Positions 32,366-39,002 are shown, numbered from the stretch's first letter. The stretch: 49,325 nucleotides of DNA from a virus (IMGVR_UViG_3300008111_000063:1-49325); one strand, 5' to 3'. Translations and numbers: made by a program. The notes: generated by a model not told the origin, from the sequence alone.

Positions 32366-32391
32366 AAAAAGGCCGGTATTAATAACCAGCC
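32366..32391 (-). terminator. Terminator overlapping the end of 32379-32759
   Basis: Minus strand: GGCTGGT, loop TATTAAT (holding the TAA stop), ACCGGCC, TTTTT. The stop codon lies inside the loop, so translation could influence folding. Confidence 0.82.
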
Positions 32392-32759
32392 AATTTGTTG
32401 ATAAACGAAGCACCACAATTAGGGTAAATTTGTTTAACGTCAGAGCGAAATTCACTCATAAACTTTTTAGGAATACGACCCATCACGATCGGATATTCAC
32501 CAATGATATTTTTTAAGGTAGCACATTCTTTCTTAAAAATAGAAAGGTAAACTTGCGCCTCACGCATTTGGGTTTTATTACGGACCGGTATTCTGTGAAC
32601 TTTACCGAACATGTCAGTATATTCGACAACGGTCATTGGTTTAACACTATTCGACAACTTTGAAGCCGAAAAATTCTTAAAAGGGTTTTCAATCAAATTA
32701 CCCAAACGATTAGAGCCTGTTTTTATGGACTCTTTAAACTCAATACTAAACTTACTCAT
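32379..32759 (-). CDS. Hypothetical protein of the early block
   Basis: The product has 126 residues. The middle is TVVEYTDMFGKVHRIPVRNK, followed by the helix TQMREAQVYLSIFKKECATL and a basic C-terminal half. It is the first gene after the non-coding repeat region and has its own promoter (32807-32838) and terminator. Such placing suggests an immediate-early product. No family was recognised. Confidence 0.75.
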   Translation of the reverse strand: MSKFSIEFKESIKTGSNRLGNLIENPFKNFSASKLSNSVKPMTVVEYTDMFGKVHRIPVRNKTQMREAQVYLSIFKKECATLKNIIGEYPIVMGRIPKKFMSEFRSDVKQIYPNCGASFINKLAGY

Positions 32760-32806
32760 ATTATAAAAATTTACTATATACTGTCCGATATTGGAACTTT
32801 ACTCCG

Positions 32807-32838
32807 TAAAGATACGAAATAATTTTATAACGGCCAAA
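32807..32838 (-). promoter_or_regulatory. Promoter (TTTG-N20-TATCTTTA)
   Basis: Minus strand: TTTG (32838-32835), spacer GCCGTTATAAAATTATTTCG, TATCTTTA (32814-32807). Leader to the ATG at 32759 of about 45 bases. Confidence 0.75.
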
Positions 32839-32858
32839 CTTTTTTAAAAGAATTTTTA

Positions 32859-33120
32859 TTGACAATCAACCAGTTAGCAGAAAGGCAGATCCTGAACCGG
32901 CTAACTCGTTGATACTCAATAAACTTTTTTCTCATTGATAATCAACCAGTTAGCAAAATCTATTTAACATAATATCCATTATACGAAATTTCCACGTTTT
33001 TTCGAGCTAACGTGTTGACGCACAACGAGTTCCCTACTTAACATAATATATTATATAGGACATACATAAGCGGTTGATAATCAATAAGTTGTGCAACCGA
33101 TTGAAAATCAATTAATTGCA
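32859..33120. repeat. Cluster of imperfect palindromic repeats (TTGAT-n-ATCAA with GTTAGC arm)
   Basis: Two direct copies of TTGAyAATCAACCAGTTAGCA lie at 32859-32879 and 32935-32955; an inverted related copy GGCTAACTCGTTGATACTCAAT is at 32899-32920. A partial inverted copy (GCTAACGTGTTGAC) is at 33006-33019. Two copies lacking the GTTAGC arm, GGTTGATAATCAATAAG and CGATTGAAAATCAATTAA, are at 33072 and 33098, each followed by a TTG(T)GCA. The core is an 11-base near-palindrome. Such spaced repeats occur at replication origins and in operators; the region is non-coding. Confidence 0.6.
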
Positions 33121-33603
33121 CCGATTATTTTTTAGATATTTTTTAATTGGGACACGCTTTAAAATAAATAATATTCAGGAAACCCTTGCTCCCGTTGAAT
33201 TGCATCGAATAGTTGGCAAATTCATTTATTTTTCGTATCTTCTGGAATCATTAGTGTGTCTATATTGCATAGCGCTAGCGCCCTTACAAAAATAAATTCA
33301 CTTCACGCAACTCACCACGACTCACACTACTAAGCCGCACTCATTCTGCTTACTCTGCTCACACCATTCCGCCGGCAAGCACCCCTTACAGAAAAATTGG
33401 GGAGCAATGTAAGCAAGGGTGGGATATTTGGACTCTTTGTGATATACTTTTATTGGGTTTCAACTTTATTGTAGTGTGTTAGTATGTAAAAAATTATTTT
33501 GACACATAACATATTTTACCACTCTTTAACACAATTTACCACTTTCACCCACTTTTTAACACCCGTATTTTAATTTTGATATAGTATTCTTTAACATACA
33601 CAA
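33121..33603. other. Non-coding region, with inverted repeats and G-poor tract
   Basis: About 480 bases with no good reading frame on either strand. It holds a perfect palindrome GCGCTAGCGC (33272-33281), an inverted repeat CACCC-CTTACA / TGTAAG-caa-GGGTG (33380-33421), and a plus-strand tract at 33300-33365 that is rich in ACTC/CTGCT and poor in G. A plus-strand promoter candidate lies at 33212-33243. Replication origin or regulatory RNA are options. Confidence 0.5.
33212..33243 (+). promoter_or_regulatory. Plus-strand promoter candidate (GTTG-N20-TATCTTCT)
   Basis: Plus strand: GTTG (33212-33215), spacer with GCAAATTCATTTATTTTTCG, TATCTTCT (33236-33243). Shares TTGGCAAAT and TTTTTCGTAT with the minus-strand promoters. 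It would transcribe the non-coding region away from all neighbouring genes. Confidence 0.45.
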
Positions 33604-33634
33604 ATAAAAAAGGACCTGATATTCTCAAGTCCTT
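33604..33634 (-). terminator. Rho-independent terminator after 33651-33902
   Basis: Minus strand: AAGGAC, 13-base loop, GTCCTT, TTTTATTTG. It ends the long gene run coming from the right. Confidence 0.85.
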
Positions 33635-33650
33635 ATGCGTTACACACTTT

Positions 33651-33902
33651 TTATTTTGGTTTATTCATTATTGGTTTACGCACCCCTTCTACTCTTCTGC
33701 GTTGTAAGTCCTGCGCACGTTCCCATTCCTTTCTATTCCATACGATAATTACTTTATTCCCTTTGAACTTTATACTTTCGGGTTTAGGTCTTTTATCCTT
33801 TGTGTTTTGTGTAAGGTGATTGTAGTATCCCTTCTCCATTGTTTGTGCATTGATTGTAAGTGTAGCAAATACAATGATTGCGGTTGTTAATATTCCTTTC
33901 AT
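33651..33902 (-). CDS. Small secreted protein
   Basis: The product has 83 residues. Residues 1-19 form a typical signal peptide (MKGILTTAIIVFATLTINA) with a likely cut after NAQ or INA. The mature part is very basic (TKDKRPKPESIKFKGNK; ERAQDLQRRRVEGVRKP). A periplasmic or surface role is expected. It is the last gene before the non-coding region and is followed by a terminator. No family was recognised. Confidence 0.75.
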   Translation of the reverse strand: MKGILTTAIIVFATLTINAQTMEKGYYNHLTQNTKDKRPKPESIKFKGNKVIIVWNRKEWERAQDLQRRRVEGVRKPIMNKPK

Positions 33903-33908
33903 ATTCTT

Positions 33909-34202
33909 TTATTTGGATTGTTTATATTGTGGTGCGTAGTGGGTTTCCATTTCCTCTTGCCAATGTCTCATTCCCTCTATTTCAGTTTCCCTTTCACTCA
34001 TTAAACTATCTATTACTATTGAGTATTCGTATTTAATCAGTATTTCCTCTTTTAATTCCCTATGTAAGTTTTCGTTTTCCATTCCCAGCCATACACATAA
34101 AAAAGTTAGTAGCATACAACACACTATTAACAGGCGGTTTGTTCTATTGGTTTTCTTAAAGTGTTCGGGGTGTCTCCACCTTCCGTAGTTATTCCAATTC
34201 AT
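33909..34202 (-). CDS. Single-pass membrane protein with coiled coil
   Basis: The product has 97 residues. Residues 28-44 are hydrophobic (LLIVCCMLLTFLCVWLG), preceded by a basic N-terminus (RHPEHFKKTNRTNR) and followed by a charged helix (NLHRELKEEILIKYEYS). N-in, C-out topology is expected, with a periplasmic helix. An i-spanin-like role is possible because a secreted basic protein gene follows, but no lipoprotein partner overlaps. Its ATG immediately follows the stop of 34203-34322 (TAAATG). Confidence 0.7.
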   Translation of the reverse strand: MNWNNYGRWRHPEHFKKTNRTNRLLIVCCMLLTFLCVWLGMENENLHRELKEEILIKYEYSIVIDSLMSERETEIEGMRHWQEEMETHYAPQYKQSK

Positions 34203-34322
34203 TTAGTATCGGTTTATTTCGATTATCATTCTACCTATCTGCTTAAAGGTTTCTATTACCCACCAAGTTATTATTCCTATACCTGCTCCCTGTAGTGCTC
34301 TTTTTTTCCATTCCCCTTTCAT
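34203..34322 (-). CDS. Small membrane protein, 39 residues
   Basis: ATG at 34322, TAA at 34205-34203, next gene ATG directly after. Sequence MKGEWKKRALQGAGIGIITW then WVIETFKQIGRMIIEINRY: basic start and one hydrophobic helix. Found by reading the gap. Function unknown. Confidence 0.68.
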   Translation of the reverse strand: MKGEWKKRALQGAGIGIITWWVIETFKQIGRMIIEINRY

Positions 34323-34346
34323 ACCTTATACTCTTATTTGCTGAAT

Positions 34347-34505
34347 TTATTTTATTAAGGTTGTCCAAATTGCTTTACCGGCATTCCATAAAAGTACAAA
34401 TCCGGTAGTTAATACCATGCATGCCACACCTACTCCGATGCCCACAATTACGGATTCGATTATCAATTCGGTACGGGTGTACGTTTCGTTATTATCTTTT
34501 TTCAT
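34347..34505 (-). CDS. Small membrane protein, 52 residues
   Basis: ATG at 34505, TAA at 34349-34347. The protein (MKKDNNETYTRTELIIESVI, then VGIGVGVACMVLTTGFVLLW) has a polar N-terminus and a long hydrophobic segment with small residues, followed by NAGKAIWTTLIK. Found by reading the gap. May be a toxin-like or holin-assisting microprotein; no proof. Confidence 0.7.
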   Translation of the reverse strand: MKKDNNETYTRTELIIESVIVGIGVGVACMVLTTGFVLLWNAGKAIWTTLIK

Positions 34506-34519
34506 ATTTTATATTTTTA

Positions 34520-34708
34520 TTATTTACGTCCACTATGTTTTGTTATCCACTTATACATATAATCCGTATCAAGTGGGTCGGATTGTAAGTGATGCTTTTC
34601 AACTAACTCCATTATTTCACGCGTTAGTGTACCCGCAGTTTGTGTTCCGTCGTTATTCCAACGAATGATTAGTGTTTCTATTTTACTATATAAATCCTTG
34701 CTATCCAT
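34520..34708 (-). CDS. Hypothetical small protein
   Basis: The product has 62 residues (MDSKDLYSKIETLIIRWNND ... YMKWITKHSGRK pattern at the end, DTDYMYKWITKHS). Helical with acidic N-terminus. It overlaps the upstream gene by eight bases. A possible ATATTTAT motif lies at 34728-34735. No family was recognised. Confidence 0.68.
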   Translation of the reverse strand: MDSKDLYSKIETLIIRWNNDGTQTAGTLTREIMELVEKHHLQSDPLDTDYMYKWITKHSGRK

Positions 34709-34919
34709 TTATTTTTAATTCTCTATTATAAATATTCCTTTCCTTTAAGAATTTCACACACTCCATTATTGCATCTGCTCTATGCCAACTTGCTGTATCA
34801 TTTTCCGATTGAGCAAATAGTTCTCTTGCCCTATCTTTTAATTCATGCAAGTCCGACCTTTCAATTAGTAGAAACTCTTTGTAACCACCGAATACTGCTG
34901 CGTTTGGATTTTTACTCAT
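34701..34919 (-). CDS. Hypothetical small protein
   Basis: The product has 72 residues (MSKNPNAAVFGGYKEFLLIE), with a long helix (RSDLHELKDRARELFAQSEN) and a C-terminal basic segment. Its ATG overlaps the stop of the tiny membrane protein gene upstream (ATGA). Function unknown. Confidence 0.7.
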   Translation of the reverse strand: MSKNPNAAVFGGYKEFLLIERSDLHELKDRARELFAQSENDTASWHRADAIMECVKFLKERNIYNRELKING

Positions 34920-35017
34920 ACGTTTATATTTTTATTACTCTTGTCGAAATGATTGATAAGCAAACCGATTAACGCAATACCTATCCACATTCCAATAAAT
35001 AAAATTACATCCTTCAT
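34916..35017 (-). CDS. Small membrane protein, 33 residues
   Basis: ATG at 35017, TGA at 34918-34916, overlapping the next ATG. Sequence MKDVILFIGMWIGIALIGLL then INHFDKSNKNINV: single hydrophobic helix then polar tail. Found by reading the gap. The ATGA coupling supports it. Confidence 0.68.
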   Translation of the reverse strand: MKDVILFIGMWIGIALIGLLINHFDKSNKNINV

Positions 35018-35060
35018 ACTTTTATATATTCAACTATCAAAAAATTTTCCTAAAACGACT

Positions 35061-35079
35061 CCACCCCAACCCCCGCCCC
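35061..35079 (-). repeat. G-rich tract (minus strand), near copy of 26367-26386
   Basis: The minus strand reads GGGG C GGGGG TT GGGG T GG within an 88-base gap. In RNA it could form a two- or three-layer G-quadruplex just before the 33-residue gene. Confidence 0.5.
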
Positions 35080-35105
35080 TTCGGTTCGTGGTTTGTGGTT
35101 TCGTT

Positions 35106-35390
35106 TTACATTAACAATAAATTCATTGCGTTAATAAATTTATCAGGTGTGTCCAAAACATATTTAGGAAACATTAACCTTTCAGGGTATTGATTTCCCT
35201 TTACAGGTTTCCAATGCCACATTTCATATTCACCTGCAATACTATTCCTTTCTAAATTCACTTGCAATCTTTCACCATTGGATTTGAATAACTGAAATAA
35301 GTATGCACCCGGCATTGTTTCTATTTTACCAATACGCCATCCTGCCACATCTCGTTTCCAAACCTTTGTTATGTTTTGTATTGTAAGCAT
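35106..35390 (-). CDS. Hypothetical protein
   Basis: The product has 94 residues. It begins MLTIQNITKVWKRDVAGWRI and has a beta-rich middle (GAYLFQLFKSNGERLQVNLE; YEMWHWKPVKGNQYPE) and a helical end. The gene is followed by a G-rich gap. The family is unknown. Confidence 0.72.
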   Translation of the reverse strand: MLTIQNITKVWKRDVAGWRIGKIETMPGAYLFQLFKSNGERLQVNLERNSIAGEYEMWHWKPVKGNQYPERLMFPKYVLDTPDKFINAMNLLLM

Positions 35391-35391
35391 G

Positions 35392-35727
35392 TTATATTGT
35401 ATTAAATTTTTCCTCTGCTCTTTTAACTAACCAATCTAAAAATTCGTTTCGGTTTTTCAGTTTGCGATACGATACTAAAAAATCTTTTGTAAGTGCACCT
35501 GTGTAATCACTCACTTCCAATGCAATATTTTTATCATCCCGTTTGCATCGGTTTATTTTAAATAAATAACTTGCACCTTTGTCATATGTTATTTTATATT
35601 CATAATAGTAGAAACTTTCTGCTAAATAAATAACTTCAACGTGATGTCCACTCATGCACATATTCAAACTATTGATTGCGCCTGGGTTTTCAATTGTTAT
35701 TCTTATTTTTGGTTGTAACCTTCTCAT
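35392..35727 (-). CDS. Hypothetical basic protein
   Basis: The ATG at 35727 (MRRLQPKIRITIENPGAINS) is chosen over an upstream TTG at 35751, since it overlaps the stop of the preceding 59-residue gene as ATGA. The product has 111 residues, beta-rich (GHHVEVIYLAESFYYYEYKI) with a C-terminal helix (NEFLDWLVKRAEEKFNTI). Function unknown. Confidence 0.72.
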   Translation of the reverse strand: MRRLQPKIRITIENPGAINSLNMCMSGHHVEVIYLAESFYYYEYKITYDKGASYLFKINRCKRDDKNIALEVSDYTGALTKDFLVSYRKLKNRNEFLDWLVKRAEEKFNTI

Positions 35728-35903
35728 TCGTCCTCGTCTAAATTTAACCAATCGTTTTTATACTTTGGTTTCTTTTTAATTGGTTTAGGTTTTTTATCGT
35801 GCATATCATTGTACACACCATACCCTAATTTTTTTCCTTTGTTTTCTTTTGGGCGCCCTTCATCGTCCCAATTCTCATTTCTTTGTTTCTTTTGATTTTT
35901 CAT
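35724..35903 (-). CDS. Small highly basic protein, 59 residues
   Basis: ATG at 35903, TGA at 35726-35724, overlapping the next ATG. Sequence begins MKNQKKQRNENWDDEGRPKE and has KKPKPIKKKPKYKNDW before an acidic end (LNLDEDE). Probably disordered and nucleic-acid binding. Found by reading the gap. Confidence 0.7.
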   Translation of the reverse strand: MKNQKKQRNENWDDEGRPKENKGKKLGYGVYNDMHDKKPKPIKKKPKYKNDWLNLDEDE

Positions 35904-35904
35904 T

Positions 35905-36126
35905 TTAAATGATTTTAATCATTCCATTATTATTAATCGGTATTCTCCAATCAAAACAATTTTCATCTAAAATTATCCCTACAACTTTTTTCATTGTGTC
36001 CGAATTACCTGTAACAATTTGCAATTCGTTTCCCTTATTATGTTCTGTAAATAACCAATTCGGTAATTGGTCTTTTATTTGTTCGTATGTTTTTCCGTGG
36101 CAATCAAAAACTGAAATCTTACTCAT
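35905..36126 (-). CDS. Hypothetical small protein
   Basis: The product has 73 residues (MSKISVFDCHGKTYEQIKDQ), of alpha/beta look with a central ELQIVTGNSDTMKKVVG stretch and a GIILDENCFDWRIPI strand. Such small units resemble a Smr-like or anti-codon-like fold, but this is weak. It overlaps the 35-residue membrane protein gene by eight bases. Confidence 0.7.
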   Translation of the reverse strand: MSKISVFDCHGKTYEQIKDQLPNWLFTEHNKGNELQIVTGNSDTMKKVVGIILDENCFDWRIPINNNGMIKII

Positions 36127-36226
36127 CGTCTTTAATTTTACTAATTTGTTTTAAGATATCCACTACTCCATAAAGTGCAACTCCTGCAATTGAAATAACA
36201 ATTATTCCAAAAATTAAATCACTCAT
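36119..36226 (-). CDS. Small membrane protein, 35 residues
   Basis: ATG at 36226 and TAA at 36121-36119, overlapping both neighbours (ATGA with 36223-36435). Sequence MSDLIFGIIVISIAGVALYG then VVDILKQISKIKDDE: one hydrophobic segment. Found by reading the gap. Confidence 0.68.
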   Translation of the reverse strand: MSDLIFGIIVISIAGVALYGVVDILKQISKIKDDE

Positions 36227-36435
36227 TGTTTTTTATTTTTAATTAACCAAATAGAATGTATTATTAATACGCATGTGTTTACAAAGATAGTCGGCATTAT
36301 TTGAGTTTGTATTCCGTAAACTATCCATGCGATACTTCCGATTGCGTTCACTACTCTTAACTTTACAATGTTATTTAATGTAAAGGAAAATAAAACTAAA
36401 GCAGTTCCAATCCATCCAAAAATATCAGCCATCAT
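36223..36435 (-). CDS. YgjV-like/SemiSWEET-like small membrane protein
   Basis: The product has 70 residues with three hydrophobic helices. The pattern IFGWIGTALVLFSFTLNNI, then LRVVNAIGSIAWIVYGIQTQ and PTIFVNTCVLIIHSIWLI is that of YgjV-type and SemiSWEET half-transporters (a three-helix unit with a conserved N in helix 3). SemiSWEETs move sugars as dimers. A second such gene lies at 46159-46422. Confidence 0.78.
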   Translation of the reverse strand: MMADIFGWIGTALVLFSFTLNNIVKLRVVNAIGSIAWIVYGIQTQIMPTIFVNTCVLIIHSIWLIKNKKQ

Positions 36436-36616
36436 TTTTTTTATTTTTTAATCTTTGTATTTTACGTTCAATAGTTGCGTATCTTTTGTGCAACCTTTCT
36501 AATCTCACACTCCTTGCCCATTTGCCGAGCCAATTTACTCCCTGATATTTTTCCCAGTAAAGTATTTGTTCTCTGACTTCCTTTAAATCTTTATAGAGTG
36601 CCATTTTATCTTGCAT
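36425..36616 (-). CDS. Hypothetical small basic protein
   Basis: The product has 63 residues (MQDKMALYKDLKEVREQILY), helical with two basic clusters (WARSVRLERLHKRYATIERK). It overlaps 36223-36435 by 11 bases. Met5 is an alternative start. Possibly RNA or membrane binding. No family. Confidence 0.68.
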   Translation of the reverse strand: MQDKMALYKDLKEVREQILYWEKYQGVNWLGKWARSVRLERLHKRYATIERKIQRLKNKKNDG

Positions 36617-36626
36617 TGTTTATATT

Positions 36627-36959
36627 TTAAAACGGGTTAGGAGTTTGTAAATTTAACATCCTATCAATTAATTGTTCGACTGTTTGTCGAAAATGTGAAA
36701 GGGAACGCATAGCCTGTTTATCTATTTTTGCAGTAGTATGGTTTTTATTTTCATCCCACATCATTACACTAAAATGGTCATCACCTTTGAATTTAAATGC
36801 AGGTGATAATACCGATAATTCCCACTTCGGTCTTTGTGGTAAATTTAAATTAAGAATAGTTGCGAAATATTTAGTTTCCTCTGCATTGTGCATAGGATTA
36901 ACTACACACATTCCTTTGTATGTAAATCCCTGTATTTTTTCCCAACCTTTTATTTTCAT
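36627..36959 (-). CDS. Hypothetical protein
   Basis: The product has 110 residues. Beta-rich N-terminal half (KGMCVVNPMHNAEETKYFAT; LSVLSPAFKFKGDDHFSVMM) and a C-terminal helix (SLSHFRQTVEQLIDRMLNLQ). The fold looks like a small single-domain protein. No family was recognised. Confidence 0.72.
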   Translation of the reverse strand: MKIKGWEKIQGFTYKGMCVVNPMHNAEETKYFATILNLNLPQRPKWELSVLSPAFKFKGDDHFSVMMWDENKNHTTAKIDKQAMRSLSHFRQTVEQLIDRMLNLQTPNPF

Positions 36960-36960
36960 T

Positions 36961-37155
36961 TTAATATCCTTTTTGGATTGTAAGATAGTAATTCCATTTT
37001 AAGAAACTTACACCTATTCCGAATGCGGGTGTGAATACACCTGTTTCAAAAAAGTAATTTTGTGAATACCATACTTTAATGAATGGTAAAATGTTTACGA
37101 TGTCTTTGTTTTTTTGTAGTTTATTATTTGCTATAAACCATTTTGCTTTTTTCAT
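36961..37155 (-). CDS. Hypothetical small protein
   Basis: The product has 64 residues (MKKAKWFIANNKLQKNKDIV), aromatic and hydrophobic-rich (VWYSQNYFFETGVFTPAFGI; FLKWNYYLTIQKGY), resembling a short beta-hairpin membrane-associated peptide. It overlaps the next gene by four bases. Unknown function. Confidence 0.62.
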   Translation of the reverse strand: MKKAKWFIANNKLQKNKDIVNILPFIKVWYSQNYFFETGVFTPAFGIGVSFLKWNYYLTIQKGY

Positions 37156-37346
37156 AATTCAATTTGTTTTTTAATTTGTTCGGTGTGCTCATCTAATTCT
37201 TTTATTTTATCGAGCATTTTATTCCGAACTTGTTTACCTAATTCCTCATTATCTTTTATATTCAATATCCAATCTGCTTCCAGTTTTATAAATCTTTTGT
37301 TTTCCTCATTAAATCCTATAATTTGTTTTCCATAGTATTTATCCAT
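37152..37346 (-). CDS. Hypothetical helical protein
   Basis: ATG at 37346 (MDKYYGKQIIGFNEENKRFI) is likelier than the one four codons upstream, given the promoter at 37389-37420 and the overlap with the SPFH gene stop (37339). The product has 64 residues; the C-terminal half is a coiled coil (VRNKMLDKIKELDEHTEQIK). Function unknown. Confidence 0.68.
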   Translation of the reverse strand: MDKYYGKQIIGFNEENKRFIKLEADWILNIKDNEELGKQVRNKMLDKIKELDEHTEQIKKQIEL

Positions 37347-37884
37347 TGCCAATTTCATTTAATGGTAAAGGTTTTACATTGTTATCACCCAATATACGAA
37401 AAGTTTTTACAATTGCCAAATCTGTTATTGTAATTGTTTCTACTTCGATACCCCACTTTTGCACATATTCTTTCACTTCGTTTGTTATTTGTGAATTTAC
37501 ATCTACTAAATTTTCCCACGTTGTTATTTCAACAATATCCCTAATCATTCCCTGCGTTGTATCAATCAGTACATCATTTGCGTGCATTACACCTAACAGA
37601 TATTCTTTAACATCATTAACTCTATAACGAATGATTGCCTTCAATACAATACCTTGTTCGTCTAATGTAGTTAGTGTTTGAGCCGGTAAGTTTACCGATT
37701 GTGTAATCACAGGGGTTTCAATAATTGAATCCAAAAATGGTAACTTAAAATGTATACCTGGGTTTCTTACTGCAATAAATTTACCAAATCGTAAATGTAC
37801 TGCTCCATTCCATTGCTCCACAATAACAAATGGTAATAAATCTTTTCCAAATTGTATTAAAAAATCTATTAATTTATCAAACAT
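37339..37884 (-). CDS. SPFH/Band 7 domain protein
   Basis: The product has 181 residues. A short N-terminal hydrophobic stretch (FGKDLLPFVIVEQWNGAVHL) leads into the SPFH core: GKFIAVRNPGIHFKLPFLDS, LPAQTLTTLDEQGIVLKAII, YRVNDVKEYLL and EITTWENLVDVN. The SPFH domain is normally followed by a long coiled coil, absent here, so this is a short form. Bacterial relatives (HflK/HflC, QmcA) form membrane rings that limit FtsH proteolysis; a phage version could protect phage proteins, as in lambda CIII/FtsH biology. A promoter for the next gene lies within its 3' end. Confidence 0.9.
   Translation of the reverse strand: MFDKLIDFLIQFGKDLLPFVIVEQWNGAVHLRFGKFIAVRNPGIHFKLPFLDSIIETPVITQSVNLPAQTLTTLDEQGIVLKAIIRYRVNDVKEYLLGVMHANDVLIDTTQGMIRDIVEITTWENLVDVNSQITNEVKEYVQKWGIEVETITITDLAIVKTFRILGDNNVKPLPLNEIGNG
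37389..37420 (-). promoter_or_regulatory. Promoter inside the SPFH gene (TTTG-N20-TATATTGG)
   Basis: Minus strand: TTTG (37420-37417), GCAATTGTAAAAACTTTTCG, TATATTGG (37396-37389). It drives the genes from 37346 leftward, with a leader of about 40 bases. Confidence 0.72.
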
Positions 37885-37887
37885 AAC

Positions 37888-38388
37888 TTATTTTTTTACA
37901 CGCCCTGCTCCCCTTAATGCTTTTCTGTATCGGGGTTCATTTATTGAACTAATCTTTACACCTTCATATCGGTTTGCTGCATGTACGAATAATGTTTCAC
38001 CAATGTATGTAGCACAATGCCAACCCGAAGGTGATACACTACTTCTAAAAAATAGGAGGTCACCAATTTGTAAACTATCTAATTTTATCCTTTCAGTTTG
38101 TTCCCATTGTTTATAGCACACATTTTGCAATTCTAATTTATATACATCTGCATACAATCTTTTATTGAATTGCGAACAATCAATACCTCGTTCCGTTTTG
38201 CCACCCAATCGGTATGGTTTTCCCAACCAATGATAAATGAAATTATTTAATGTAGTATCGGGTGTTAATACAGGAACTGAATCCAATACGAATAATTGTT
38301 TTTTAGTTTGTGCAGTACATTGAAAACATAACAACCAAAAAAGAATTGTAAAAACTACATACAATATTTTTGTTTTGTGCTTTCTCAT
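37888..38388 (-). CDS. Secreted NlpC/P60 cysteine peptidase
   Basis: The product has 166 residues. The signal peptide (ILYVVFTILFWLLCFQCTAQ) holds an FQC that could be a lipobox. The catalytic Cys71 is in GIDCSQF, His124 in WHCATYIG and a third polar residue His136 in LFVHAANR. These enzymes cut D-gamma-glutamyl-diaminopimelate links in peptidoglycan. The C-terminus is basic (RKALRGAGRVKK). It could be the endolysin or an entry or anti-superinfection enzyme; its place beside SPFH and ThyX genes, away from holin-like genes, leaves this open. Confidence 0.88.
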   Translation of the reverse strand: MRKHKTKILYVVFTILFWLLCFQCTAQTKKQLFVLDSVPVLTPDTTLNNFIYHWLGKPYRLGGKTERGIDCSQFNKRLYADVYKLELQNVCYKQWEQTERIKLDSLQIGDLLFFRSSVSPSGWHCATYIGETLFVHAANRYEGVKISSINEPRYRKALRGAGRVKK

Positions 38389-39002
38389 AATTTAAATGCT
38401 TTAATTGTGTGTTCAAATGGATTCCCTTCAATTCCTTTTACCAATTCTAACATTTGCTGTGCTAATTCCCTAACTTCTTTTTGTGCATGTTCGGAATTTC
38501 TTAATCTTAAAAAATGTACAAAGGACCTGAAATTAAACATTACGTCCATTGTAATTTGTGAATTGAATGTTTTAAAGAAACGAGCACTTTCTTTTGCACG
38601 TTTGCGACCCAATATCGGAGTCATATCCTCTAAACATTCGTGATACAAATGATTTGCTCTTTCAGTAAAGTTTTTAAGTGCAACTGCCCAACGATTATCC
38701 CAATCATCTGGTATATACATTTTATCCTCTTTTAATTCTTTGTATCTTGCACTTTCACCATTAATACTAACTCCTATTCTATGCTTTAGTAAATGAATAT
38801 GTGTCGCTTGTTCTACTGTCACCAAAAAATGTAATGAACTTTTTTCAAAAGGTGTTTCGTGTCCTTCACTTGCTAACATATTCAATAACTTCGGAACTCT
38901 ATTTATTTTTTCCTCTGTCAATTCTCTACTCGTTGATGTCCATGCCGATTGTGCATGTATCAAATCACTTCCGTAATAACCTAATAACTCTACTTTATTC
39001 AT
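38385..39002 (-). CDS. thyX: FAD-dependent thymidylate synthase ThyX
   Basis: The product has 205 residues. The ThyX motif occurs as KHRIGVSINGESARYKEL (residues 73-90), a phage variant with one residue added to the R-H-R-x-x-S-x-N-E-x-S-x-R-Y consensus. FAD and dUMP-contact segments include FEKSSLHFLVTVEQATH and FRSFVHFLRLRNSEHAQKEV. It makes dTMP from dUMP with methylenetetrahydrofolate and NADPH, supplying thymidine for an AT-rich genome. Full length; probably active. Confidence 0.95.
   Translation of the reverse strand: MNKVELLGYYGSDLIHAQSAWTSTSRELTEEKINRVPKLLNMLASEGHETPFEKSSLHFLVTVEQATHIHLLKHRIGVSINGESARYKELKEDKMYIPDDWDNRWAVALKNFTERANHLYHECLEDMTPILGRKRAKESARFFKTFNSQITMDVMFNFRSFVHFLRLRNSEHAQKEVRELAQQMLELVKGIEGNPFEHTIKAFKL

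Noticed and set aside
32976-33007. Another promoter (TTTCGTATAATGG) in the repeat region
   Set aside because: The -7 part fits but there is no TTTG or TTG at the right distance.
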